DNA of 64,000 nucleotides from CAVVGZ01 sp963747965 (GCA_963747965.1 CAVVGZ010000004.1:186001-250000), one strand, 5' to 3'; counted from the first letter of the stretch, positions 9,007 to 18,248 are shown. The notes: generated by a model not told the origin, from the letters alone. Numbers and translations: made by a program.

Positions 9007-9311
9007 TTATATATGACCAATTCTTGCAAAGTTATAGGGCAGCAAGACAAAACCGAATTTTTTCAATAATATTCTCATAGCGGAACCATTATGGGTAAGA
9101 ATTTTTGCCTTTCAGTGATATTTATTTTCACACCAAAATTATACCGGAGATAATTGGCCGGCAAATGAGCAGGTTGAGTCAAGATGACCGCCTCAAGATT
9201 CCCTCAAAAATACCCTTGTCTTATTTACTGATATGAAAGTGGGCAAATCATGTTTTTTTTTCTGTAAGTGATAGAATTTATGAATCAGAGTATGGACTGG
9301 AGAAAAGCAGA
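9007..9311. other. Non-coding stretch between ppk remnant and small membrane gene
   Basis: About 300 nt, AT-rich, with a run of nine T near 9252. I see no gene, tRNA, inverted repeat or clear terminator in it. Confidence 0.4.
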
Positions 9312-9506
9312 TTGTACAAAGGGAATTTTATTGCAGCCATCTGGCTGATTGGACTGGTGATCATCTTTTTGCTTGATATTTTCTGGCCGGGGATATTTAT
9401 TGTGACGATTATCAGCCTGGTAGCCAGGAAATTCCTGCCAGCAACCCTTGAGAAAAACGTGCCTGAATCCTCTCCATATTCCTTTGAAAAATCAGAGGGG
9501 CATTGA
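9312..9506 (+). CDS. Small membrane protein of unknown function
   Basis: A 64-residue protein with one or two transmembrane helices (about residues 6-45: IAAIWLIGLVIIFLLDIFW followed by IFIVTIISLVA) and a short hydrophilic tail. The start is TTG at 9312 after a GGAGA site; the frame is open further upstream without an ATG, so the exact start is uncertain. It precedes the FHA gene by 37 nt on the same strand and may be co-transcribed. The composition resembles LiaF/PspC-type transmembrane segments but it is too short to assign. Confidence 0.5.
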   Translation: MYKGNFIAAIWLIGLVIIFLLDIFWPGIFIVTIISLVARKFLPATLEKNVPESSPYSFEKSEGH

Positions 9507-9543
9507 TCCTCTAAAACTTATTCTCCCCCGTCCAGTAAAGCAG

Positions 9544-9984
9544 ATGACAGATCAAAATATAACCATAACATCCTATACACTGATCGGAATTGAAGGATGG
9601 TTTTCCGGGGAAACTTTCCATACCTCAGGTGATAATACCCTTATCGGGAGGAGTCCTGGTTGCCAGATCCAGATCGAAGACCCGGCAGTCTCAAAACAAC
9701 ACGCTCGTTTGTATTTTTCAGAAGGTAAATGGTTTGTTGAAGACTTAAACTCCTCCAACGGGACTTATGTTAACTCGCATCCCATCCAGAAACCAAGATG
9801 TCTTAAGCCAAACGATATATTAAGAATCGGGACACATTCTTTCCGGTTTTTCCCTGGACCGCCAGAGGCTATCCCTAAACCGTTCAAGCGATCTCTTAAT
9901 AAATGGGTTTGGCTCGTTGCGGCTGGATTGCTGCTGCTCGGTTTGGCAGGATTATTCATGATGTTTACCAACTTCCTGCGCTGA
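9544..9984 (+). CDS. FHA-domain membrane protein
   Basis: A 146-residue protein. Residues about 25-95 form a forkhead-associated domain with the phosphothreonine-binding signature: LIGRSPGCQI, then VSKQHARL, then DLNSSNGTYVN. A C-terminal transmembrane helix follows (WVWLVAAGLLLLGLAGLFMMF). I chose ATG at 9544 because the FHA core starts soon after; a longer frame from 9448 overlaps the preceding gene and lacks family-like sequence. It probably recognises phosphorylated Thr on a partner at the inner membrane face, but no Ser/Thr kinase is in the window. Confidence 0.85.
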   Translation: MTDQNITITSYTLIGIEGWFSGETFHTSGDNTLIGRSPGCQIQIEDPAVSKQHARLYFSEGKWFVEDLNSSNGTYVNSHPIQKPRCLKPNDILRIGTHSFRFFPGPPEAIPKPFKRSLNKWVWLVAAGLLLLGLAGLFMMFTNFLR

Positions 9985-9989
9985 ACCCA

Positions 9990-10838
9990 TTATCCAAGCG
10001 CCAGGCTGGTAATCCCAAAAACAAACTCACGCCTGATTGGGGATAATTTACCTCCCAGGACCATGTGAGTACATGAACGTGTCAAAACAAAACCATACTG
10101 TTCCAATATTTTTATCCCTAAATCATTACGGGCAGGCATGAGTACGGTTGGCGCTTCAGTGAATTTCAATCGAAGGGCGTCTTCCAGTAACCGGCGGGCA
10201 GAATACTCTTGCACAGCAAGCCAGGGACCAATATGATTATCCCGGCAAATGATATATCCGCTTAATTCACCATTTTTATGGCAACTTTTAAAACTTCGTC
10301 CTGGAAAATCATCGAAATACCTTTGGAGAATTCTGCCACGATCGGCTCCAAAAATTCCAGCATCGAATTCAGCCAATGATAAAGACCATTTTGCCTTATG
10401 CAGCTCTGCTTTCTCCTCGACAACAGGACTTGTTTCTCCACCAAGATATTGATACCTTAAGGTAACATCAACCGGGACAAATCCCAGCCTGGTGTAAAGC
10501 GGTTCACCTGCCGGTGTAGCTTCAAGAATCGCCTGAGCACAACCACGTTGTTCAACCCAGTGAAGAATTGCCCGCATTAATTCCAGGCCAATTCCTCTTC
10601 GCTGCAGCTCAGGGCGGACAACCATCATACCAATTGACGCAAATGGTCCATAGTCAACCGCTCCCACCATCCCTGCCATTACCCCATCCACATCTGCAAG
10701 AAGCCAGCCGCCAGGCTGGAAAGATAAGAATCTCGCTAAGTCTTCCACCCGGCTCTGAGGGGAATTAAATGCCAACCTGGCAATTTCGTCAGCGCCGTAA
10801 ATATCCGTGATTTCCATTTGCCTGATAATTAATGCCAT
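9990..10838 (-). CDS. GNAT-family N-acetyltransferase with second C-terminal domain
   Basis: A 282-residue protein. The N-terminal GNAT domain (about residues 4-130) has the acetyl-CoA loop VRPELQRRGIGLELM and the motif GEPLYTRLGFVPVD. A second half (about 150-275) resembles the degenerate GNAT-like domain (Acetyltransf_18 type) found after such N-domains. AGGAT precedes the ATG. It is convergent with the FHA gene (5 nt between stops). The acceptor substrate is not evident. Confidence 0.85.
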   Translation of the reverse strand: MALIIRQMEITDIYGADEIARLAFNSPQSRVEDLARFLSFQPGGWLLADVDGVMAGMVGAVDYGPFASIGMMVVRPELQRRGIGLELMRAILHWVEQRGCAQAILEATPAGEPLYTRLGFVPVDVTLRYQYLGGETSPVVEEKAELHKAKWSLSLAEFDAGIFGADRGRILQRYFDDFPGRSFKSCHKNGELSGYIICRDNHIGPWLAVQEYSARRLLEDALRLKFTEAPTVLMPARNDLGIKILEQYGFVLTRSCTHMVLGGKLSPIRREFVFGITSLALG

Positions 10839-11118
10839 GAAATATCCTGTCTGTTATGCCACTTCCGGATGATGAGGATAATTTTATACCCGCTAATTGT
10901 GTAGTGCGAGGTCTATTTTGCATTCATTACAGATGACCGGGAACAAAATTTCTAACAACAACAGAACAGGTCATTAGAAAACTCATCTTATGAACAAGGA
11001 ACGATCATTTATAATAAAGAATATCTTTGATAATTTCTTTATCGGATTAAATTGAACTTGATTCGAGTCATAATAGTTTCATGATTTTTTTCATCACATA
11101 GATTATTAGGAGCACGGG

Positions 11119-11820
11119 TTGAGGAATAATAATCACAGGGAATATTACGAGTATCTGGATGAGTGGAAGAAATCCCTTCCTGAAGTGACAATATCTAAAA
11201 TTGTAAGCCAGCCTGAAAAAACAGCCGTTATTATTGTCGATGTAACCAATGGATTTTGTTCTTTCGGCCCTCTTTCCAGTAAAAGGGTGGGCAGGATTGT
11301 GGATCCAATTGTTGAACTGCTGAAAATATGCTGGAACACTGGTATCCGATCTTACCTTCTCCCCCAAGATACGCATGATCCAAACGCTGTGGAATTCAGT
11401 GATTTTCCGCCACACTGTGTGCGAGGGACTCCGGAGGCGGATACAGTGGATAAAATCCGGGAACTGCCATTTTTTGATCAGATGATCCTGTTCGAAAAGA
11501 ATTCGATCAATTCGGGATTAAATCCTGGTGTAAAAGATTGGTTGAACGCCCATCCTGAAATCGATTCCTATATCCTGGTCGGGGACTGTACAGACCTGTG
11601 CATTTACCAGCTTGCCACTTACTTGAAAGCCGAAGCCAACGAACAACAAATCAACCGGCGGGTAATAATTCCGGAAAATTGTGTGGATACTTACGATTTG
11701 CCGGTAAAAACTGCCCGGGAGTTGGGTGGCTTTGCCCATCATGCAGATGTTTTACACGTCGTTTTCCTCAACCATATGGCATTAAATGGCATTGAAATTT
11801 ACCGGAAAATAATCGCCTGA
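11119..11820 (+). CDS. Nicotinamidase-like cysteine hydrolase
   Basis: A 233-residue isochorismatase-fold amidase with an intact triad: D41 in VIIVDVTNG, K127 in FEKNSINSG and C161 in VGDCTDLCIY. Metal ligands D84 and H86 (QDTHDPN) and H99 (FPPHCVRGT, followed by PEA) follow the nicotinamidase pattern, so hydrolysis of nicotinamide to nicotinate for NAD salvage is the likeliest role; a related amide is possible. The start is TTG at 11119 with AGGAGC upstream. A TATAAT at 11010-11015 could serve as -10 with a leader of about 100 nt. It is useful as an intact comparison for the isochorismatase-fold gene at 4345-5025. Confidence 0.82.
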   Translation: MRNNNHREYYEYLDEWKKSLPEVTISKIVSQPEKTAVIIVDVTNGFCSFGPLSSKRVGRIVDPIVELLKICWNTGIRSYLLPQDTHDPNAVEFSDFPPHCVRGTPEADTVDKIRELPFFDQMILFEKNSINSGLNPGVKDWLNAHPEIDSYILVGDCTDLCIYQLATYLKAEANEQQINRRVIIPENCVDTYDLPVKTARELGGFAHHADVLHVVFLNHMALNGIEIYRKIIA

Positions 11821-11908
11821 TTGAATGATTGGACGTTTTCTAATTGTTCTTGCAGGATATCATTTTTTGGATATCCGGGGTCAGGTACCAAAATCTGTAG
11901 AAGAATGA

Positions 11909-13177
11909 ATGGTTGTTAACGAAATGGTCCAATATTCTTTATATCCAGCGGCATCTTTATCCGTTGCAGAAATTACCCGATACATCAGCAATGTAATTGA
12001 GGGAGATGAAATATTAAGCGATATCTCTGTGATAGGGGAGGTATCGAATCTGTCCAGGCCCGGATCAGGGCATATATACTTTACATTAAAGGATTCAATT
12101 GCCTCATTGCGGTGTGTAATATGGAAACCAAACGCAGCTCAACTAACCGTTTCGCTGCAGGATGGCATCTCACTGCAAGTCCATGGCTATATCGGAGTTT
12201 ATGAACGCAGCGGCCAATACCAGTTATATGCCGACACGATTCGACCCGCAGGGGAAGGATTTCTTTACCAGGAATTTTTGAGGCTGAAAGCGCGCCTGGA
12301 GGCAGAAGGATTATTTGATCAAAGTCGTAAAAGATCCCTCCCGCCAATCCCTCAAAAGATCGGTATTGTCACCTCACCTAGCGGAGCAGCCCTGCAGGAT
12401 ATTATTAACACCCTTTCCCGGAGATACACCATGGCAGAATTGGTGGTAGCGCCATGCCAGGTTCAGGGGGAAGAAGCAGCCCGCCAAATCATCGCCGCTA
12501 TCAAAATCCTTAATCAAATTGAGGAACCCGACTTAATCATCGTTGCACGCGGTGGCGGTTCTCTTGAAGATTTATTCGCCTTCAATGATGAAGGGGTTGT
12601 CAGGGCTATCGCTCAATCCCGGGCGCCAGTCATAACAGGAATCGGGCATGAAACCGATTTTACATTGGCAGATTTTGCGGCTGATGTGCGGGCCCCAACT
12701 CCGACGGGCTCGGCTGTTGCAGCCACACCAGATTCAACAGAACTGACCGCCAGTCTTTTTGGTTTAAAAGACCGGCTGCAAAGAACTTACCAGGCCCGGC
12801 TAATGGATTTAAACCACCAATTTGAAAATATTCAGGATGGATTGCAAAGAGGTTCGCCACACCGCAGGATTGAAAATGACCGTCAGAGATTGGATGAGTT
12901 GGGTGAATACCTTTTCCGCTCAGCGACACATAAAACCGGTTTGCTGCGGGTGAAATTAGAAGGCCTGGCTGCAAATTTATCCTCATTAAACCCCTATTCT
13001 GTATTAATGAGAGGGTATGCAATCGTGAGTACACCTTCGGGCAGGTTAATAAGCAGCGTTAAACAGGTGTCGGTAAAAGAAATAGTCCAGGTCAGGGTAT
13101 CGGATGGTACTTTTGGAGCAGTTGTGCAAGACGATATTGTTCGGAATATAATACAAGAAGGTAAACCGCATGACTAA
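11909..13177 (+). CDS. xseA: Exodeoxyribonuclease VII large subunit
   Basis: A 422-residue XseA of normal length. The N-terminal OB fold (IGEVSNLSRPGSGHIYFTLKD, about residues 42-62) is followed by the catalytic domain with LIIVARGGGSLEDLFAF and ITGIGHETDFTLADFAAD. With XseB it degrades single-stranded DNA in repair. A second in-frame ATG at 11924 is an alternative start. It overlaps xseB by 8 nt, so the two subunits are translationally coupled. Confidence 0.97.
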   Translation: MVVNEMVQYSLYPAASLSVAEITRYISNVIEGDEILSDISVIGEVSNLSRPGSGHIYFTLKDSIASLRCVIWKPNAAQLTVSLQDGISLQVHGYIGVYERSGQYQLYADTIRPAGEGFLYQEFLRLKARLEAEGLFDQSRKRSLPPIPQKIGIVTSPSGAALQDIINTLSRRYTMAELVVAPCQVQGEEAARQIIAAIKILNQIEEPDLIIVARGGGSLEDLFAFNDEGVVRAIAQSRAPVITGIGHETDFTLADFAADVRAPTPTGSAVAATPDSTELTASLFGLKDRLQRTYQARLMDLNHQFENIQDGLQRGSPHRRIENDRQRLDELGEYLFRSATHKTGLLRVKLEGLAANLSSLNPYSVLMRGYAIVSTPSGRLISSVKQVSVKEIVQVRVSDGTFGAVVQDDIVRNIIQEGKPHD

Positions 13178-13418
13178 AATTCGTTTGGATATAGAAAAAC
13201 TAAATTATGAGAATGCCTTCAAGGAACTCGAAGAAATTGTAGCAAGATTGGAGAATGACCAAATTTCTTTGGAAGAATCCATGCAGCTCTATGAGCGCGG
13301 CCAGGCTTTGAGTAACCACTGCTCAAAATTGTTAGAAAATGCAGAACTCAAACTGCGTTCAATCCAACCGAAACCAACCCTTTCTATCTCTGGTGAGGAG
13401 TCAATAAAGGATGATTAA
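13170..13418 (+). CDS. xseB: Exodeoxyribonuclease VII small subunit
   Basis: An 82-residue XseB with the family pattern YENAFKELEEIVARLEND, then LEESMQLYERGQAL. It forms the helical stalk of exonuclease VII with XseA. It overlaps both neighbours by 8 nt (xseA upstream, the PAP2-like gene downstream), indicating a three-gene operon. Confidence 0.95.
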   Translation: MTKIRLDIEKLNYENAFKELEEIVARLENDQISLEESMQLYERGQALSNHCSKLLENAELKLRSIQPKPTLSISGEESIKDD

Positions 13419-13857
13419 TCAGCTCCTTCAAAATCCGATGCTGATTTCAGGCCTGGTGGCAATGTGGTTTGCGCAGTTTATCAAAGTCCCCATCTGGTTT
13501 TTGGTTACAGGTAAATGGGATTGGCATCTGATGTTTAACCCGGGCGGGATGCCCAGTTCCCACGCAGCCCTGGTTTGCGGCACTACAATCTCCATAGGAA
13601 TGTATGAAGGGTTTAATACAGGCACGTTTGCAATCGCGTTTGCAATAACATCGGTTGTGCTATATGATGCTGCCGGGGTTCGCCGACAGGCTGGATATCA
13701 TGCGCAAAAAATCAATATGATATTTGATGAACTGCTCAGCGGGCATCCCGTTTCTCAGGAAACATTAAAAGAGGTCATTGGACATACTCCCCGCCAGGTG
13801 ATTGTAGGAGCAGTAATGGGTTTGATAGTTGGCTGGATAATCACATATTTATGGTAA
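13411..13857 (+). CDS. Divergent PAP2-family membrane protein
   Basis: A 148-residue membrane protein of the divergent PAP2 (DUF212, YuiD-like) family. It has the PAP2 signature Pro-Ser-Ser-His in GGMPSSHAALVCG and the family motif GVRRQAGYHAQKIN, with about four membrane helices, the last at the C-terminus (GAVMGLIVGWIITYLW). It is probably a membrane phosphatase or a structural relative acting on a lipid phosphate. It is co-transcribed with xseAB by an 8-nt overlap, although no functional link with exonuclease VII is known to me. It is convergent with herA. Confidence 0.88.
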   Translation: MINQLLQNPMLISGLVAMWFAQFIKVPIWFLVTGKWDWHLMFNPGGMPSSHAALVCGTTISIGMYEGFNTGTFAIAFAITSVVLYDAAGVRRQAGYHAQKINMIFDELLSGHPVSQETLKEVIGHTPRQVIVGAVMGLIVGWIITYLW

Positions 13858-13884
13858 TCCCCATTCCCGGATGAGAATTTCAAC

Positions 13885-15564
13885 CTAATATCCAAGATCG
13901 GAAAGGATTTCTTTTTCGGTGCGGGAATTTCCCTGGCTTCCCAGAATTTCCTGCCAAAATTGATCATCATACCGGCGGGAACGAACAGGAATTGGCATAG
14001 GGATCCCCCAGCCTATCAGTAGGACTTCTTCTTTTGCCTGCAGCCGGGATAGCATGCCGCGCAATGCGTCTTTCTCTGCCAGCCCTGAGAGCACAGATTG
14101 TATATCAGAGTCATCCCCAAGCCAACCAGAGATACGCGTTCCCAATTGGGACATTACCTCATCATATATTTGGGATGGACGCTGGTCGATAATCAGTAAT
14201 GTTACATAATATTTCCGCATTTCACGTGCAATCATCGAAAATGTTGTTTGTGATGCCATTTCGCGGTTTAGAATTTTGTGGGCTTCTTCCACTGCGATCA
14301 CCAGCGGCCTTGGTTCATGTTGTTTTTTGGAACGGTACTGGTTTGTCCTCTCCTCCCAGCGGCTGCGGATTCGGCGGGTAAGTAAATTGGTTACCAGGAG
14401 GTAATCCAAATCGGACTCATACTCTCCAAAGGAGAGAATTACATGCCTTCCGGCATCCAGGGTCTTGATTATTTCCTCAAGAGTATCCGCGGCTGGATTT
14501 TCCGCAATATAGGCACGGTTGAAAACCCGGTTTAATTTACTGTGCAAGCCTTCAGCGGCTGCCGGGTGAATCCCATTTTCATTTGCCCAGGCGGCTACAC
14601 TGTCGGGTGCCGGAATTGTCTTGCCGGTCTCATCCTGGATTGTAGCCCCATGTTTTAATTTCTTAAATTGTGTAAACCATGACTCTTTGGAAAAGGATTT
14701 TACCAGTGCATCAAGGGTGCCCGGAGTGGTTTCTTTCAGGTTTAGTTCCCGGGTGAGAAGTTCAATATCTTCAGGCTGGATATCCTTCTCGCCCAATTCA
14801 AGATGGAAGTCTGGATTCTGCCCGCGAATTGTTGAGCCCCGCCCAAGGGCGACCACCCTTACTTTACCGGAAAATTTTGTCCTCAAACCAGGTATGCCTT
14901 TATTACTGTCCGATTCGGTATCATCAAATCCGTATTCGTTATGCATATCAAACAACATGACGGATGCCTTGTTATATTGAATGAGTCCGGAAAGGATAAT
15001 CCGGGTAAGGAAGGATTTTCCGGTACCGGTTGCTCCAAAGATGCCTGAAGAACGCTGGATAAACCTGTCCAGGTCTATACATACCGCGTGACCCTGTTCG
15101 CGGGTGTAACCAATAATGAATTTGCCACCATCCTGCGGATTACCGAATATTTCAGCCACATCCTGTGCCCGGGCCATCCTGACATTTGCATGGTGGGAGG
15201 GGACAGATTTAACCGGCAAAATTCCACTGCCCGGTTGAGAAATATCCGATTCCAATCCAGCCCTCAACATTAATGCCGGCAGGACAACCAGGTTCGTATA
15301 CAATGTCTGGCCATGCAGCATCTCTGCGATCCCTTTCGGAAATCTTTGTTCACTCTGTTCATCGGCAAACCTGGGATCAGTGGAACCCAACTGCAGGTCA
15401 GTTACCAGACCGTAGAACAACCATTCACCACTTTCGATGACCACAAAACCTCCCTCCTGGACCTGCTGGGGAGGGATGGTTAAACGTACCCGTAAATTTT
15501 CCTTCAAGCCGCCACCAACAATATACCCTATAGATGCGGGGGAATGATCACTTAATTCATTCAT
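13885..15564 (-). CDS. herA: HerA-like DNA translocase / FtsK-HerA ATPase
   Basis: A 559-residue ATPase. The N-terminal HAS-barrel-like domain (about residues 10-65; GGFVVIESGEWLFYGLVTD) precedes a RecA-like core with Walker A GATGTGKS at 177-184 and Walker B VIAVEEAH near 430. HYDR-type residues follow in LLIIDQRPSQI. HerA forms a hexamer that pumps DNA and activates the NurA nuclease. AAGGTGAG precedes the ATG at 15564. It is the third gene of nurA / small HAS-like protein / herA on the minus strand, 37 nt after the middle gene. Bacterial HerA-NurA pairs act in repair or phage defence; which applies here is not shown. Confidence 0.9.
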   Translation of the reverse strand: MNELSDHSPASIGYIVGGGLKENLRVRLTIPPQQVQEGGFVVIESGEWLFYGLVTDLQLGSTDPRFADEQSEQRFPKGIAEMLHGQTLYTNLVVLPALMLRAGLESDISQPGSGILPVKSVPSHHANVRMARAQDVAEIFGNPQDGGKFIIGYTREQGHAVCIDLDRFIQRSSGIFGATGTGKSFLTRIILSGLIQYNKASVMLFDMHNEYGFDDTESDSNKGIPGLRTKFSGKVRVVALGRGSTIRGQNPDFHLELGEKDIQPEDIELLTRELNLKETTPGTLDALVKSFSKESWFTQFKKLKHGATIQDETGKTIPAPDSVAAWANENGIHPAAAEGLHSKLNRVFNRAYIAENPAADTLEEIIKTLDAGRHVILSFGEYESDLDYLLVTNLLTRRIRSRWEERTNQYRSKKQHEPRPLVIAVEEAHKILNREMASQTTFSMIAREMRKYYVTLLIIDQRPSQIYDEVMSQLGTRISGWLGDDSDIQSVLSGLAEKDALRGMLSRLQAKEEVLLIGWGIPMPIPVRSRRYDDQFWQEILGSQGNSRTEKEILSDLGY

Positions 15565-15601
15565 GAAGGCTCACCTTTCCAAACAGATAGTATTGATTGG
15601 T

Positions 15602-16225
15602 TCATGATTGATTTTCAAACAGGCGTGTGTCCGTGATTGCTCCAAGCACATCCATCAGGAGCGGATAATCATCCCGCAGCATCGTGATAATTTCCTTGCT
15701 GGCAGAATCTAACCAACCCGGATTACCGGATGAAAAATGGGCCCGTGAAACCTGCCTCAGGTGGGCGGCAAACACATCCGCCACCGGGATTTCCTCGGCC
15801 CTCAGGATATGGCGAAAATATCCAAATGCGGATACGGGGGTAAAACGGATGAGATCTTCATCCGAACACAGAAAAATTCTGTCCAGGGTTAATGGCGGCC
15901 TGGGCGGAAGCATATGGCTGATTTTTCTATCGTGCTCATAACCGGCAAATAAAACACTGATTTCAAGCGGAACATTGCGGTTAATCCGGTTATCCAGGAT
16001 CACCTCTTCACTGACTGAATCAGCAGTCACAAGCTGGCGAACCAATCCATCATCATCGATGTGAATATCATAAATAATCCCATAAATGGAAATACCTCCA
16101 TCCATGGCCGGGGGAATGAGCACCAATCCCCCAAATGAAGGGGCTGAAATATCAGTCACACGGCAGCCCACAACGCAGCCTCTTGTTCCAGAACGAAGCA
16201 GACGACCAATCTCAATATGGTTCAT
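15602..16225 (-). CDS. HAS-barrel-like protein between nurA and herA
   Basis: A 207-residue protein with no catalytic motif. Residues about 13-60 (CVVGCRVTDISAPSFGGLVL, then SIYGIIYDIHIDDD) align by eye with the HAS-barrel of the adjacent HerA (GGFVVIESGEWLFYGLVTD), so I read it as a free-standing HAS-barrel domain with a helical C-terminal half (about 120-205). Its ATG overlaps the nurA stop by 4 nt (ATGA), implying coupled production. It is probably an accessory subunit or cap of the HerA ring, or a NurA adaptor; this is inference. Confidence 0.75.
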   Translation of the reverse strand: MNHIEIGRLLRSGTRGCVVGCRVTDISAPSFGGLVLIPPAMDGGISIYGIIYDIHIDDDGLVRQLVTADSVSEEVILDNRINRNVPLEISVLFAGYEHDRKISHMLPPRPPLTLDRIFLCSDEDLIRFTPVSAFGYFRHILRAEEIPVADVFAAHLRQVSRAHFSSGNPGWLDSASKEIITMLRDDYPLLMDVLGAITDTRLFENQS

Positions 16226-17403
16226 AAACTTACCCTCTTGCGTGATGAATCCAGGTTTTTCTGATATTGTTTGGAAGATCCCCCACCCACAGGATTACCC
16301 ATACGGTGGAATTCCTCTGCAATTAAATTGATCAACTCTTCCTTATCGCTGCGCTTTACCAGGGCAATCTCATGTGCACGGTGCAGAGCATACGGGTACG
16401 GCTGCCCGCCCATCTGGCTGCATTGATTCACAAGTACAGCCTGTACACTATTCAGAATTACCGGATTTCCACTGACCCAGGCAGGAATTTCCACCCTGGC
16501 GAGGTTGGGGTGATTCGTTCTTCCAACATTCAAATAAAAGAAATGAATGGCTAGTTCCTCTTTGAAATGAATTGTTGAAGGAGACTGGATACTGAAAATT
16601 GCCGATCGGGTTCCAGGCTCCAGGATTTCAGTAAACAATTCTGCGTCTGTCAGGGATAAAAGAGTCCGGGTTCGGCCGGCTAGGTGAATATTCTCCATTC
16701 CCAGTTGAGTCAGTTCCAGCAGCCGGATTACTAAATCAGAACGCGGTTTATCCACATAGCCAGCCGTTGCAATTTCTTTCCGGGCAAGCCGGTGTAATAC
16801 CTCCAGGTATGAACCAAGATATTTCTGATACTCATTTGACGAACGGGGTTCTCGGAAAAGCTCCAGCGGGCCATCTGTCAAGGCCACTACAGGTAAATTC
16901 TCCTGGTCTGCAAGCCTTGCCAGGAATTCCCGCTCCTGATAATCACGTTTAAGGGCGATCACTTCCTCCCCAACCGGGTTCCCCTGTGAATCATGCAGTG
17001 CTTCACCAAATAAAAGCTGGCTCTCCCGCATTTCTACCGGGCTCTGATTTTTTCCAGTTTCAAAACGGATGGCACCAACGTTGACCAAACCGAAATCGAA
17101 TGGATCGTTGCGATCAGGAAAAATCTGCGATCCATCCGCAGCGAGAAGGACCAAATTTTCAGGCAATTGGGTGGAGATCAATTGTAAATCCAGCGGTTCA
17201 TCAGTTGGTACAGCACAACGTAAATTGCCATTGCTGGATTTTGCCTTCTCCACCAGGATTTTCAGTTCTTCTGAATTGTTTACATGTCTCCTGAAGATTG
17301 CAAGCGCTTCATTTTTGAGCTTTTTTTTACGCTCTCTTTGAATTTGATCCCATCCAGCCATAATTTTTATCTGGCTGCGGATCGATTGGTAATCTATTGG
17401 CAT
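16222..17403 (-). CDS. nurA: NurA-domain 5'-3' nuclease
   Basis: A 393-residue NurA-family nuclease. D90 in LLAADGSQIFPDRND is the conserved first metal Asp (DGSxx); ALTDGPLELF near residue 185 is the second Asp block; AHEIALVKRSDKEELI near the C-terminus is the third. NurA resects DNA ends with HerA. A TATAAT on the minus strand at 17415-17420 lies only 11 nt from the ATG at 17403, leaving a leader of about 5 nt. It heads the three-gene operon nurA / HAS-like / herA. Confidence 0.87.
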   Translation of the reverse strand: MPIDYQSIRSQIKIMAGWDQIQRERKKKLKNEALAIFRRHVNNSEELKILVEKAKSSNGNLRCAVPTDEPLDLQLISTQLPENLVLLAADGSQIFPDRNDPFDFGLVNVGAIRFETGKNQSPVEMRESQLLFGEALHDSQGNPVGEEVIALKRDYQEREFLARLADQENLPVVALTDGPLELFREPRSSNEYQKYLGSYLEVLHRLARKEIATAGYVDKPRSDLVIRLLELTQLGMENIHLAGRTRTLLSLTDAELFTEILEPGTRSAIFSIQSPSTIHFKEELAIHFFYLNVGRTNHPNLARVEIPAWVSGNPVILNSVQAVLVNQCSQMGGQPYPYALHRAHEIALVKRSDKEELINLIAEEFHRMGNPVGGGSSKQYQKNLDSSRKRVSL

Positions 17404-17414
17404 GCCAACCCCTC

Positions 17415-17420
17415 ATTATA
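17415..17420 (-). promoter_or_regulatory. -10 box close to nurA start
   Basis: TATAAT on the minus strand with 11 nt between it and the nurA ATG; no good -35 is visible. Initiation about 7 nt downstream would give an mRNA with a leader of only about 5 nt. Confidence 0.4.
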
Positions 17421-17557
17421 TCGATCAGGTATTTGAAAAATACAATATTATGAAAACACTATCCTATTTTTGGGGCAGCAGGAAAATCGGGCAGCAGTTC
17501 ATATGATCCACAATTCACTCAATATGAATTAAATTGTTACCCCTGAAATTGGTTGGA

Positions 17558-18241
17558 TCAGTTAACAAAACGATATTTCACCAACGTCCATACTGCTAAA
17601 AAGGAATCCGAGAGTCGGATCTTTTTTCGCAGAGAAGAACTGCGGGGATTTAATGGTATTGGCACCTCTTGAATTTGAAGCTTCTTCTTTAATATTTTCG
17701 CGGTGAATTCCGGGGAAAACTCAAAATCCCGGGCATTAAAGATAATCCCATTCAATACATCCGCTCGAATGACCTTATAACCTGTCACAATATCATTCAA
17801 GAAATCGTTATAAAGCATATTAGCCACAAATGTGATCCATTTAATTGCAAAATAATTTCCATTCAGAGCCGGCACCTGCCAACCCCTCAGGTAGCGGGAA
17901 CCAAAAACTACATCCACCTGGCCTTTTTCAAATGGTTGTAATAATGCCGCATAATCACCTGGATGATAATCGTGGCCTGGATCCTGGATGATGACCACAT
18001 CACCACTCACAGCATCTAAACCAGTTCGAACAGCAGCCCCCATTCCCTTTTTCACATCGTGCAGCACTGCCTTTATTCCATTTTCACCATTCATTTCCCC
18101 GATCAACTGCTGCGTGCCATCTGTTGATCCATCATCTACAATGATTATTTCCTTTACCAGCCCGGTCGCTAACACTTTGCTGACAAGCTCCTGGATCGTA
18201 TTGATTTCATTGTAAACAGGGATTATGGTTGTGACATTCAT
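17558..18241 (-). CDS. Family 2 glycosyltransferase, dolichyl-phosphate-mannose-synthase-like
   Basis: A GT2 enzyme of about 227 residues with TTIIPVYNEINTI at the N-terminus, VDDGSTDGTQQL near residue 35-45 and the donor-site region IIQDPGHDYHPGDY near 85. Most DPM1-like enzymes have DAD or similar there; here it reads DPGHD. No C-terminal membrane helices, so it is probably a soluble or peripheral enzyme transferring sugar to a polyprenyl phosphate or similar. I chose ATG at 18241 over the upstream 18250 and 18277 starts, because a consensus promoter ends just before it and there is no ribosome site. Confidence 0.85.
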   Translation of the reverse strand: MNVTTIIPVYNEINTIQELVSKVLATGLVKEIIIVDDGSTDGTQQLIGEMNGENGIKAVLHDVKKGMGAAVRTGLDAVSGDVVIIQDPGHDYHPGDYAALLQPFEKGQVDVVFGSRYLRGWQVPALNGNYFAIKWITFVANMLYNDFLNDIVTGYKVIRADVLNGIIFNARDFEFSPEFTAKILKKKLQIQEVPIPLNPRSSSLRKKIRLSDSFLAVWTLVKYRFVN

Positions 18242-18248
18242 GGCTAAC

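Noticed and set aside
9007..9311. tRNA or small RNA gene in the gap after ppk
   Set aside because: No cloverleaf, T-loop or terminator could be found by eye.
11518..11742. Antisense open frame inside the nicotinamidase-like gene
   Set aside because: It is a shadow of the real gene, with no ribosome site or family motif.
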